Shown one piece after another: positions 10,327 to 20,005 of a DNA stretch of 64,000 nt. The stretch comes from Conoideocrella luteorostrata (lineage: Eukaryota; Ascomycota; Sordariomycetes; Hypocreales; Clavicipitaceae). The DNA is taken from the NCBI GenBank assembly GCA_032433595.1, contig JASWJB010000167.1, positions 28,776-92,775 of the forward strand, given 5' to 3'. Below the pieces are notes generated by a model. That model was not told where the DNA came from. It saw nothing but the letters and a program-made list of their open reading frames with translations, and ran no database searches. The position numbers and the translations under genes are program-made. How positions within the stretch are numbered: position 1 is the first letter of the stretch; each line of letters begins with the position of its first letter.

Positions 10327-11977
10327 CTATCTTTTCCCCGATACCCAGACAAGAGCCTTGGACCAAATCACCTGCTCCGCCGGCTTTCCCTCCTGCTCGA
10401 CCGGCTCCGAATATATCAGCGGTCTCATCACTATCCCAATTGGCCGACCGTTCAATTGTTGACCCATCTCAGACACGATATCATGCTGACCTTCCATCTT
10501 GTGGGATCCGAGCTGAAATTCTACATTGGCGAGCTGTGGCATCCCCGCAACGTAGATGGAAGTACGAATCTGCCAGAGCTTTAGAGCTAGACGGGCAAAG
10601 TCTGTGAATAGACCGACAAGTTCCTCATGAGCTGCTTGGTCTAACTCTTGAAGCAGAAAGCCATATTTGGCAACAAATGAAACTGCTTTGCTCATAGCCA
10701 GCGCTGGGTGGAAAGGAACAATTGTTTCTAGACACTTGACAGTTTGAATCCTCCAATCAATCATGAGTGCCTTTGGTCCTATATCTCGTAAGCATGTAGA
10801 TGACGACTTGGCCGTGCGGATAACTCACCATTGGACAACTTCTCTTCAAATTGCCTCAAGCTATGTTTCTCTTCTTCCGCAAGGAAATACGGATTCGTCA
10901 GGAATGCGTGACAGAGCTCAGTGGCCAGCGCAGCCTGCAGGAGTACCACCGGGCTGCTTCCGTCCGGCATATCCATATCGAATTGCAAGTGCTGTGGCGA
11001 CTGTACATAAGTTTGACAACCATTTATAATTCCAAGGTTGCGCAAATGATCCACATCTGTTTCCATTTGCGAAACACTCTTCACACACATGTCGGCACAC
11101 CACGATAAGAAGTCCCCATAAAAGAACTTACTAAGTTCTTTTTTCACAGCGTCGTCGGGGAAGTCCCTCGAGACATCCTGAGCCAATTTTGACACAGCAG
11201 AGGTGTAAAATTTGCTCAGTTTAGCCTCGTCTTCTGTGATTCTTTTTCGTAAAGCGGCCACGTTACTCTTTTCTCGCTCTAGCTTGGCCTGAGAGTTCGT
11301 TATTTCGTGCCTGAATTGACTCTCCTTGGCGTGATACGCGTCCTTATACTCTCCACATATATGCTGCATCTGTTGATTTTTAGCTTCATTCAGCTTGACA
11401 TGCTCAAGCTTCATCGCTTCAATTGTTCCCTGGTTGTAGGCTAAAGCACTCTTCATTTCCGAGATGGTTTTGTCAGCGCGGGCAAGATCCCGCCGCATTG
11501 TTTTGTTTTCTTTTTCCATTTCTTCAATTTTTGCCAGAAGGTCAGCCTGTGATGATAGATCAGCTTCATCCGTAACCGCCCTGTTACCCAACAAAAAGCC
11601 CTTGACGGATGAGAATAGACCTCCACTCTCACGTCGTTTCTCCATAATGTTGTCGTGAAAGTTTCCTGGTGAGTTGCGACTATCCGATTCAACCGCAGGC
11701 TTAGAGCGGACATGCTCCTTTTCTTTTAGCCTTGTCTTTCCGGGATGTGACGATGCAGATTCGCCGCGGACGGAACGACGTGCGGCAGACTCACGGGTTG
11801 GTTCTCGTCTCGTTGTGCTTTGATGGTTGTCATGAGGCTACGCAGATACTCAGTTAATCTGTTCGGACTGAATCATGAAAGGACAGGCGGATATTGACTT
11901 ACTTCGGCTAGGAGGCGCTTCCCCGTCGCAGCTTTCGCAGCGGACTCAGCCTGGTAGTGCGAATCTGGAGATGGCAT
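10327..11977 (-). CDS. Coiled-coil protein of unknown function
   Basis: Three exons in frame: 11903-11977, 10829-11837 and 10327-10778, giving 511 aa (donors GTAAGT and GTGAGT; acceptors GCGTAG and ATATAG). The start MPSPDSHYQAESAAKAATGK is followed by a basic, Ser-rich low-complexity stretch to about residue 90, a short MEKRRESGGLFSSVKGF segment, then a long charged coiled coil (about residues 120-260, heptads such as KIEEMEKENKTMRRDLARA). The C-terminal ~250 residues look globular, with a Cys-rich helix FLSWCADMCVKSV and a C-terminal strand ending VIWSKALVWVSGKR. I do not recognise the family. It is transcribed divergently from the HSP70-like gene across 1066 bp, and the promoter has a block duplicated at both ends, so co-expression with that ATPase is plausible. 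Confidence 0.78.
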
Positions 11978-12240
11978 ATCTGAAAGCTCGGGAAGTTTGG
12001 CTCGAAAGCTTGACGCCTGGCGGTTATAAATTGGACAACTAAGGTGTGAATGAAATCGTACAAGGGTGCGAGTTAACAGAGAATACTCCGTACCAGAGCA
12101 AGTATCCGTTTTGAAAGACTCACCTCGCTTGAAAGTACGCGAGCACGAAAATAGAAAAGGCCGAGGAAGGAAGGGTACCGGACATCGAAACGGCCAGCGC
12201 CAACCCACATGAGTGACCTACTCACCTCTGTGACAGTTGT

Positions 12241-12385
12241 ACACACAAGGCTGCATCTAACCGCTGTGAACAGCCAATAGTAAGCGGCATGTAGGCGCTA
12301 TCGGCACGAAACGGCTCCAATTTGCTGCTAAATTGGGATTCTGCTGCATGTTGGTGACAAGGGATGCTGCTTCGTGCAAGCCGGG
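12241..12385 (+). repeat. Promoter repeat, copy 1
   Basis: Shares GCCAATAGTAAGCGGCAT, GGCACGAAAC and GTGACAAGGG in the same order and spacing with the block at 12702-12846. Many differences are C/T or G/A transitions, as expected from RIP-like mutation or old divergence. Confidence 0.7.
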
Positions 12386-12641
12386 CGATTGTACTCCGTA
12401 CTGCGGAGTAGGTGGAGGGATAAATATTGTGAGCCCCGCCTGTACGGACTTTAATAATCGAAGGCATCACAAGTATCGTAGTTGGAGCCTGAGTTTAATA
12501 AAACTTCCATTAATAGGTCCTAACACCATGTGTAGCTACTGCCTTTCCTAATTACATTTAGGTTAGTGAGGTATACGGAGTATATAGATTTAATCCATCC
12601 TTTAATACGGAGTAGCCTCGTGCAACATGGGGGTGTTGGTA

Positions 12642-12660
12642 GACCGGCCACTTTTTTCTT
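12642..12660 (+). repeat. 19 bp motif shared with 56298
   Basis: GACCGGCCACTTTTTTCTT occurs here and again at 56298-56316, in both cases after a GGTGTTGGT/GGTGTGGTGTT stretch. Likely a fragment of a dispersed repeat. Confidence 0.5.
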
Positions 12661-12701
12661 TCTCGAAGTGCCTGGATGTCAGCCTACTTAGGACCTCGGA
12701 A

Positions 12702-12846
12702 ACACAAGGCAGCATCCAACCGTGATGAATAGCCAATAGTAAGCGGCATCTAGACGCTCTTGGCACGAAACAGCTCTAATTTCCCTCCGTATTAAGGAGT
12801 TTGCTGCATATTTGTGACAAGGGGTGCTTGCTTCCTTGCCAGCCGT
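12702..12846 (+). repeat. Promoter repeat, copy 2
   Basis: Direct-repeat partner of 12241-12385, about 461 bp downstream. It contains a CTCCGTATTAAGGAG insertion absent from copy 1 and lies ~200 bp before the ATG of the HSP70-like gene. Confidence 0.7.
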
Positions 12847-13043
12847 GCCTCGTGTACAGCCTCGAAGGACACGACCAACAGATGCTGGCCAGATTGGCGG
12901 CGCTCTGCCCGCCCCCCGTAGTCCCCCTCGGCGACTTCATAATATGTAATCTTAACTTTCACCAACCAAGGTTGCCTTCGTATCTATCTTCAAAATTGAC
13001 TCTACAAAATTGACTCTACAAAATCTCACAATTCTTAAGAGAA

Positions 13044-15263
13044 ATGGCTGTCAAACAGGACGGTATTAAACTCATTGTTGGGATCGATTACGGCACAACA
13101 TATTCTGGTGCGTGACGCGGTAACAAGTTTTTGTCTGTTTACTGACGACATTTTTGGCTCAGGCATTAGCTTCGCTCTTTCTAATGCGGCCGACTTCAAA
13201 GACATTCTCCCATGGACCAAATATCCCGGGGCATCCTCTCATAACGCCGAACACTGCGTTAAGGCGCCGACTAGGATTGCCTTCGAAGATGAAAACGACG
13301 ATCTCACCGAGAATGCTTGGGGCTACCAAATTGAACCAGGTTTAAAGATTTATGCCATGACCAAACTTCTTCTTGACAAATCAACGCTTCAGTCAAATTT
13401 TGATGATCCTGACTTGTACCTGCCGAGTGGTGGCGAGATGATGCAGCTTCCCAAAGGCAAGTCAGCGAAAGATGTGGCAACAGCATACCTCAAGGAAATG
13501 TGCAAGATGTTTGAAACAGCTCGAGATGAGATATTCGGTGCAGATCAGCTGCTTCCAACCGACTTTTGGCTCACAGTCCCGGCTTCTTGGAGCGAAAAGG
13601 CCAAACTCTTGACAAAGGCCGCCGCCATGGACGCAGGTTTCGGGAAGAAGTCAGCAGACAGGATAATGCTCATTTCTGAACCCGAGGCGGCAGCTCATTA
13701 TGCCCTCAAATCCAGTATTCACCGTTTAGAGAGCTTTGTTAAGGTATATACTCACTTGGCTCGATCGCGACTCCCCGTTACTTATTGTATGGCTTACAAA
13801 TTTGCAGCCAAAAACTGGTGTCATGGTCTGCGACTGTGGTGGCGGGACAGTGGTTAGTGCATACTTCGGGAAAGTTGCTCTGGAAGATGTTGTCTAAGTG
13901 TTATGCAGGACATCACAACATATGAAGTCGAAGAGACCCAACCCACGCTGAAGCTTAGAGAAATTGCTGTGGGAGTAGGTGCGTGTTCCTCTACGGCTTG
14001 TTCCTATCTGTATATACTATCCATCAATATTTTCGCTAACTATGGTGGACAGCGGGCAAATGTGGGGGAACATTTGTTGACAGGAACCTTTTCAAACTCC
14101 TCGGCCAGCGGTTCGGAGACGCATTCACTTCACTTGGCACGGAGCAGATAGGTCCAGGAAGCTTGTTCATGGACTTATTCGAGTCAAAGAAAAAGGATTT
14201 CAGCAGCCACACATCTAGTCGACGGGCGTGCAGAATCCCCCTCTATATGCCGCTCTTGCAAAATACTACTGAGATGGACAAGTACTATGACAGGAGAGTG
14301 TCGGCTGTCATGCTTACAGAAGACGACTTTAGATTTATGTTTGATCCTGTGGTCAACATGGTCATTGATCTCATAAATGAACAAGTATCGCAGATTAAAA
14401 AGAAAAATGAAACAGCTATCGAAACTATTGTTCTTGTCGGCGGCTTCGGATCATCACCTTACCTGAAGGAACTCATCTCTGAATGGTGCCTAGAAAGAGG
14501 CATGAGGCTCACCACGCCGATGTCTGGCGCGTAAGTTTTTGCAGTCCCTTTGCCCCATTATCACAAAACTGACAAGATAGATGGTCTTCCGTGGTCTGTG
14601 GAGCGGTTTTACGTGGACTTGAAGGCTCCATTGTGCGGGAGAAGAAGTGTCGTAGACATTATGGCCACATTCTGTCACGAAGCTACTACCCTATTTTACA
14701 TGAAGGTTACGACAAAAAAAAACGAAACAAATATCCACATCCTCTCTATGGACATGAAATGCTCAGCGGGTTCATGTACTGGGAGATTGGTAAGGTGCGT
14801 GCGCTCGTCCCAAGAAGTCGGTTAATTTGACTTTTGCGTTCTCTGACATACTCTGAACTAGGGTGATATTATTGACAAGACGACTGAGGTCAATTGCAAG
14901 TTCGTCGTTTATTTTACTGGACAAGTATCGGGGACTCGCTCTCATAATCTGTACTCGTGCAGCCTGGATGATGGTCCAGAAACAATTGAAAACGATCGCA
15001 AGTAGCCCGCCCACCAGCCCCAGACTTATTCTAGATTAACTAATTGGAGCATAGGTATTGAGGAAGTTGGAAGCGTTGTGTATGACGTGACTGGGGTGAA
15101 CGAGGCTGAGTTGAAAAAAGCTGTTAAAGATGGTGTTACAACTTATGCTCTCAAACTGGTTCTCAATACGCGGCTCGATGACGAGATCGGACACCTAGTA
15201 TTCCGCATATTGTATGACGGGAAGGAGATTGGAAAGGCGGGTATAGATATTGGTGACTCCTAA
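13044..15263 (+). CDS. HSP70-like ATPase (HSPA12-type actin-like fold)
   Basis: Eight exons fit in frame: 13044-13107, 13163-13743, 13808-13852, 13909-13978, 14053-14530, 14581-14794, 14862-14997 and 15055-15263 (598 aa). Intron 7 uses a GC donor (GCAAGT). Actin/HSP70 nucleotide-binding motifs are all present: GIDYGTTYSG (phosphate 1), VCDCGGGTVDI (phosphate 2), IVLVGGFGSSPYL (adenosine) and SSVVCGAVLRGLEG (connect 2). There is no canonical HSP70 substrate-binding domain or C-terminal EEVD; the C-terminal ~170 residues end with a beta-rich piece as in the HSPA12-like proteins that are expanded in fungi. Such proteins are presumed ATPases with unknown clients. The divergent coiled-coil gene may encode a partner (inference from shared promoter only). 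Confidence 0.86.
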
Positions 15264-15703
15264 GGCTCGATGGGGACGAGGGTAAATTTGGGGTGGCGTT
15301 TAAATATAAAGTAAAAAAAGAAAAAAGGAAAATATATATATATTGTCGACGGAAAATGCACCTCTGCAATGCACACAAAAACAACACCGGAGTAAAGCCC
15401 TCGCACAAACCCGGTATCTTGTAAGGCTGCAGAACCTATGCTAGCTCTTTGGCTAATAGCGGCATAGGCAACTTAGCTATTAGCTATAGCTAGCAAGGAA
15501 TAAATAAATAAATTCTGCAAACAGCAACAGCTACTCAGCAAAGAGAGCGTTAAGGTTGAAGTTGATATGCTAAGCTAAGACTACAAGCTAAGGTTAGCAG
15601 CAGCACTGTCAGCAACAGCATCGTCAGCAGTAGGTGCGCTAAAAAGTCCACACAAAATTATAAAAAAGTGTAGAAAAAAAAAGAAAAAAAATAAATAAAG
15701 CAG

Positions 15704-15721
15704 ATATATATATATATATAA
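15704..15721. repeat. (AT)9 microsatellite
   Basis: An uninterrupted AT dinucleotide run, with a second shorter AT run near 15330. Confidence 0.8.
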
Positions 15722-15775
15722 ATCACAGTACAGGGTTATAACGCAAATTATTCTGTTAGCAGGGTACAAAAAGAT

Positions 15776-16009
15776 ATGCTGAATCAGTCGAAGAGGGGCC
15801 CATCGCCCGCCCGAAGAAGGAGCGCGATATTGCGCTCCTACGTCGTCACTGGGGACTCTGACGACGAGGAGCTTGATATTGGCGAGGAGCTCGAACACTG
15901 GCGCGACCAGTGTATCAAAGGCCTCCAGAACAGAGGCGACGCTTCTGGTGTCCGTGGCCAGCGGGCGGCTTGCGAACCCTGCAAGAAGAAGCGCCGAAAG
16001 TGCATGTAG
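15776..16009 (+). pseudogene. Short Cys/basic-ended ORF, probably a relic
   Basis: 77 aa with an acidic patch (DSDDEELDIGEELEHW) and a terminal CEPCKKKRRKC, which resembles the first half of a Zn(II)2Cys6 cluster. It stops immediately after that motif. The overlapping +1 frame continues without a stop to 16203 as an Ala/Lys-rich stretch (RTSALRQMQQLAGEGK). A frame change would join them, suggesting a decayed coding sequence, perhaps from a mobile element. Not recognised. Confidence 0.25.
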
Positions 16010-16908
16010 AGGCGCGCACGTCTGCGCTCCGCCAGATGCAGCAGCTGGCAGGTGAGGGTAAGGCTATTGCTGTCCCCGCCGTTGCTGCTGCTGATAGCCA
16101 GAAGGCCAAAGGGGCCAAATTGACCACCCCCTTTCTCACGGCCCGCGACCGTTTCGCCTCCCTGCTGGCCGAGGCCAGCACAAAGCCCACCGCCAAGGGA
16201 TAACGCTGCCCTAAATTTGTAATATGCGGCATTTGACAAGGTTAATCAGCCTTGGCCAGCCTGTAGGGGCCCAATGGGCCAAATACTCTTTCCACTTTCC
16301 ACAGCTGTGTTTTGCTTTATATTGTACTCCGTATTTAGAACATACTATGCATGTCGGGGGGGTCCGCCTCCGCAGACCGCAACGGCATATATGAATGATC
16401 GTCTTCTCTCGAGTTGTCAACCCGAGGCGAAATCCGAGGCGATGTGTTAATCTCAAAAAGAGTGTTTGCAGGAAGCAAATTGAGCGACATGCAGCTACAG
16501 TACCCCAGCGGTAATTCCGAGCCGCCACTCTACGATTTTGGTTGTTTCTTGGCGCGGAATTACTGGAGCCCACTGTATCTATAGCGGGACAGAGCGGGGT
16601 TCCGCCTCTAATCCCTCACCTGCTTCCCCCACCACGGACCCGTCTCCCCCACCAGAACGGCATCATCTTTGCCCCTCAGAAGCCTCGTCTCAAGGTCGAT
16701 AGCAGCCCCGACAACGGCCTCAACCACAATTATGTAGATCTAATTTTGAGATGTCACTAGCTCCGAATCCATTCACGCTGTCCTACGTTTTCCCCATCAA
16801 CCGGCCTTTGATCACGATCACAGACGACTCCGGAGCTCACTCTTTTTACTGCCCTGTCCAACTTGCGAAATCGCCAACTTCGACGTCCAGTTCACGAACA
16901 ACAACACT

Positions 16909-17841
16909 ATGAGCATCAAAAACGTCTGCCTCGTGGGCGCCAGCGGCAACGTCGGCTCCATCATTACCCAAGGACTCCTTGCATCTAGCTCCTTCACCGT
17001 TTCTATCCTGCGTCGCACGAATTCCTCTTCCGCTTCCCCCACCGGCGTCCGCGAAATCCCCGTCTCCCCAGCCCTCTCCCTGGAAGAGCTCACCGCTGCG
17101 CTCAAAGGCCAAGATGCCGTCGTCGCCGCGTTCCCCCTCAAGGACGTCTCCGAACACCTGCGCCTGGTGGAAGCAGCCTACAATGCCGGGGTTCGTCGAT
17201 ACATCCCCGCCGATTATGGCTCTTGCGACGCTGCATCCCCCCAAGCCCAGCATCACTTGAAGCTGTACCGAGACAAGACGGCCGTTAGAGTCAGGTGTGA
17301 GGAGCTCGCAAAAATGGCTGCACAGGATGCCACCGGCTCCAGCCCATTTACATGGACGTCCATCATCTGCGGCCATTTCTTTGACTACGGGCTGCGAAGC
17401 GGCTTGCTGCATTTCAACATCGACGAGGAGAAGGCGCAGATCCTGGATGCTGGCGATGTCAAGGCCTCAGCCAGTACCTTGACGCGTGTAGCTGAAGGAG
17501 TCGTTCGAGTGCTGCAACGGCCGGATGTGACGAAGAACAGGGCCGTGTATATACAGAGCTTCTGTCCCACGCAGCTGGAGATTTTGGCATCTCTGGAGCG
17601 GGCAACCGGCAGGAAGTGGCATACCCAACACTTAGATTCGAATGCATTCTTGCAGAGAGAAAGCAAGAAACTGGCCGGGGGCGATCATGAGGCTACGGAA
17701 GAGATTGTGTTTGTGCTAGGAACCGTAGACGCGGATTGGACGAGAAAGGAAGAGTTTGCGATGGAGCTGTTAGGACTGGAGGATGAGGATTTGGACAAGG
17801 TGGTCGCCAGGGTGGTGACGGACCACAAGGTCAAGGCTTGA
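16909..17841 (+). CDS. NmrA/isoflavone reductase-like NAD(P)-binding protein
   Basis: Single-exon, 310 aa. The N-terminal Rossmann motif is VCLVGASGNVGSII (GxxGxxG, residues 7-20), followed by a basic SILRRTN at the end of strand 2, which favours NADP(H). AAYNAGVRRYIPADYGS matches the NmrA/PCBER family motif after strand 5. The family contains NAD(P)H-dependent reductases and redox-sensing regulators; the lysine typical of active phenylpropanoid reductases would sit near YRDKTAVR but cannot be aligned by eye. No signal peptide, so cytosolic. The promoter is CT-rich. It converges on the secreted oxidase at 18259-19809, 417 bp away. Confidence 0.85.
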   Translation: MSIKNVCLVGASGNVGSIITQGLLASSSFTVSILRRTNSSSASPTGVREIPVSPALSLEELTAALKGQDAVVAAFPLKDVSEHLRLVEAAYNAGVRRYIPADYGSCDAASPQAQHHLKLYRDKTAVRVRCEELAKMAAQDATGSSPFTWTSIICGHFFDYGLRSGLLHFNIDEEKAQILDAGDVKASASTLTRVAEGVVRVLQRPDVTKNRAVYIQSFCPTQLEILASLERATGRKWHTQHLDSNAFLQRESKKLAGGDHEATEEIVFVLGTVDADWTRKEEFAMELLGLEDEDLDKVVARVVTDHKVKA

Positions 17842-18258
17842 ATCGCACGAGAATCCAGATTGATCGAGGTTATGTATACGTTTGATGTGCGCTTGGGTGC
17901 TTTCATAACCAAACAAACGCAGGATAACATTCAGACTCCCCTCCTGAGTCTGTCGCTCAAATGCGCGTATTCAAGAAGCGGAGGACCAGGAGTTCTTTTG
18001 AAGGGCGGCGAGAAGCGTTATGAATGCAGGACATGATTAATTACTAAACTACTGGTCAGAGCACAATGCCGCCCGAGCCTGTCCCAAATATTTATAAAAT
18101 ATTTATATATAGTACGCGTGATTATCGCCGTACTCGCCAAGAAGAGCCATGTATGCGACAACCTCCGTCATGGCAACCAAGCACAAATGGCGACAACCCG
18201 GAAGTCGCTACTACTTGAGAAGTAGTTACTTAATTTGCTTTTTCCAGCCGCACTGCTT
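17842..18258. other. 3' intergenic region between convergent genes
   Basis: AT-rich spacer between the stops of the NmrA-like gene and the oxidase. It has TATAAATATTTATATA-like runs near 18090-18112 and no coding potential. Presumably shared terminator/poly(A) sequence. Confidence 0.5.
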
Positions 18259-19809
18259 TCAAAATAACTCATATCGTCGATCCTCCATTTCCACCCTGAC
18301 CGACCGCCCGTCCGACACAGGAATCCCCTGAGGAAACCTGAACAAATTCCCGGGATCAACTGCTTTTTTGATCGTCTTGAGCCTTGGGAGACTGTTTCCA
18401 TAGTACGCATCCAAATAATTCGGCATATCCCGCTCAATGTAATTCTGGTAGCCCTCTAATGAACCACCCGAACTGTGGTACGCCTTTTGCATGTCTCTCA
18501 CAAAGTCAGCACTCCACTTTAAGCAATCATCGCAAGGCCTCAACCCCGGCGGAGATTCTGAATCAGCCCAGTCGGCGATAAACTGAATCCCGTACAGCAC
18601 ACCCCGGTGGCTGTCGAACGCGGACGGGACGTCGGGCCTGTCGACCTTGCCGCCCCAGATATCTATGATGATGAGGCTGGCTGAGCCGACCTTGGGTGGG
18701 TTCGACAGGTACTTGTAGATGGTGTCCTTCTCTTCCGTCGACAACGGTTTGCGATAAACAAGGGATCGGCCACGGGCGTAGTGTAAATCGTTAGTAACCG
18801 GGCTCTCAAGTGTGCCATTTTTGAGGTCCGCCAGCCGGGTGGCCTCCTCGTACCAGCCGGTCTCCTCGAACTTGGCAGGAATAGGAGGCTGAGGAGCACT
18901 CGCCAGCATCCCAGCGACCGCCGCGTGGGCCCCAGCTTGAGTGCCGAGATAGACACCTGTGAAGGTAATGAGCGTGGACCTCATATGCACCAGCACCATG
19001 ATGTCGTCCGTGGCAGTCCTGGCCCAGGCACCGTACGCATCAAGAACTGCAGAGTAATTCGACAGGGGCCACTCGATGCTGACGTGGGTAAGGACAGAAG
19101 GGGCATTGTATGCTTGGATCTGGAACTCGGTGACCAGGCCGAAGGAGCCACCGCCGGCGCCGCGAAGAGCCCAAAACAGATCCTGGTTCGATGACTTGCT
19201 GACCATGTTCACCGTGCCCGTGGAATCGATGAAAGTCATGCCGATAACATTGTCTGCCAGGACACCGTACTTGCGAGTAGTAAGGCCAATTCCGCCACCG
19301 AGAGCGTGTCCGCCAACACCAACTGTCGGGCAAGTACCAGCCGGGATGAGATACTTGCCGGCCTTCCACAGGTTGGCGTAAATGGGACCTAGACGACTTC
19401 CGGCGCCTATAGTAGCCACTCGAGTTTCCTTGTTGACAGCAAAGTGCTGCAAGAGGTTCAAATCAATGACGAGAGCCCCATCCCGGCCGCCAATGGAGTA
19501 ACCCTCATACGAATGGCCACCAGACCTCGGTGCTACAGCGACCTTGCTGGCAGCTGCGCATTTGATCGCGGCGGCCGCGTCTGCATTACTAGCTGCGTGA
19601 TAAATAGCACTGGGCTTGAAGTCAAAGGCATAGTTGAAGCCATATCGGTCCTTTGCGTAGTCGCCAGTTGATGGAGTCACCAAGTATGATTTGGAGCCTG
19701 ACTTGATATTCTGCAGGCAGGTGATCAGCTTGTGAGTCGTTGCTGTAGTTGCGTTTGTTACCGAGACGATAATTGCCACGACGGCAGTCATCCACGTTGA
19801 CCTAAGCAT
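18259..19809 (-). CDS. Secreted berberine bridge enzyme-like FAD oxidase
   Basis: Intronless, 516 aa. A signal peptide (MLRSTWMTAVVAIIVSVTNA) directs secretion. The PCMH-type FAD domain contains APRSGGHSYEGYS, whose His99 is the expected 8-alpha-histidyl FAD attachment site, and IPAGTCPTVGVGGHALGGG, whose Cys160 is the expected 6-S-cysteinyl site; this is therefore a bicovalent flavoprotein. The C-terminal BBE segment is present (YQNYIERDMPNYLDAYYGN, then RLKTIKKAVDPGNLFRFPQ). Fungal members oxidise carbohydrates or secondary metabolites using O2 and release H2O2; substrate cannot be predicted here. Three 57 bp tandem repeats lie 26 bp upstream of the ATG. Confidence 0.92.
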   Translation of the reverse strand: MLRSTWMTAVVAIIVSVTNATTATTHKLITCLQNIKSGSKSYLVTPSTGDYAKDRYGFNYAFDFKPSAIYHAASNADAAAAIKCAAASKVAVAPRSGGHSYEGYSIGGRDGALVIDLNLLQHFAVNKETRVATIGAGSRLGPIYANLWKAGKYLIPAGTCPTVGVGGHALGGGIGLTTRKYGVLADNVIGMTFIDSTGTVNMVSKSSNQDLFWALRGAGGGSFGLVTEFQIQAYNAPSVLTHVSIEWPLSNYSAVLDAYGAWARTATDDIMVLVHMRSTLITFTGVYLGTQAGAHAAVAGMLASAPQPPIPAKFEETGWYEEATRLADLKNGTLESPVTNDLHYARGRSLVYRKPLSTEEKDTIYKYLSNPPKVGSASLIIIDIWGGKVDRPDVPSAFDSHRGVLYGIQFIADWADSESPPGLRPCDDCLKWSADFVRDMQKAYHSSGGSLEGYQNYIERDMPNYLDAYYGNSLPRLKTIKKAVDPGNLFRFPQGIPVSDGRSVRVEMEDRRYELF

Positions 19810-19834
19810 GACTACAGAGATGATGTAGCGCAGG

Positions 19835-20005
19835 TCAATATCGTGCTCAAAAGAGAAAACGAAGACTCAGAAAGCGTGGCAATCTAAAGGTTCAATATTG
19901 TGCTCAAAAGAGAAAACGAAGATTCAGAAAGCGTGGCAATCTAAAGGTTCAATATCGTGCACAAAAGAGAAAACAAAAATCCAGAAAGCGTAGCAATCTA
20001 AATAT
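19835..20005. repeat. Three tandem copies of a 57 bp unit
   Basis: Units begin at 19835, 19892 and 19949 (period 57). Each contains TCAATAT(C/T)GTGC and GAAAGCGT(G/A)GCAATCTAAA. Copies 1 and 2 are nearly identical; copy 3 differs mainly by G-to-A changes (plus a few others). The array is directly upstream of the oxidase start codon, in its 5' UTR or core promoter. Confidence 0.9.

Larger units (their letters stand above)
11978..13043. promoter_or_regulatory. Divergent promoter with a duplicated block
   Basis: This 1066 bp region separates the coiled-coil gene (-) and the HSP70-like gene (+). It has two diverged copies of a ~145 bp block (12241-12385 and 12702-12846), four TACTCCGTA-type motifs (12084, 12392, 12574, 12606), one of which forms TACTCCG and CGGAGTA arms around five bases, and a 19 bp motif (12642-12660) shared with 56298-56316. 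No reading frame looks coding. Confidence 0.6.
15264..16908. other. Low-complexity, repeat-like intergenic tract
   Basis: Contains (AT)n runs (about 15330-15344 and 15704-15721), AATAAATAAAT and A-rich stretches, GCTA/TTAGC-rich direct repeats (15440-15600) and two short overlapping reading frames (15776-16009 and 15910-16203). The last ~300 bp is CT-rich and is probably the promoter of the NmrA-like gene. It may be the edge of a decayed retroelement; nothing diagnostic remains. Confidence 0.5.

Noticed and set aside
16846..17412. 188 aa minus-strand frame
   Set aside because: Antisense to the NmrA-like coding sequence; long only because of codon bias.
7274..19809. Secondary metabolite gene cluster (CoA ligase, MBL hydrolase, NmrA reductase, BBE oxidase)
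   Set aside because: No PKS, NRPS or terpene synthase, no transcription factor or transporter, and unrelated genes (coiled-coil, HSP70-like) lie in between.
19835..20005. CRISPR-like array
   Set aside because: Three adjacent 57 bp copies with no spacers in a eukaryotic promoter; a simple tandem repeat.
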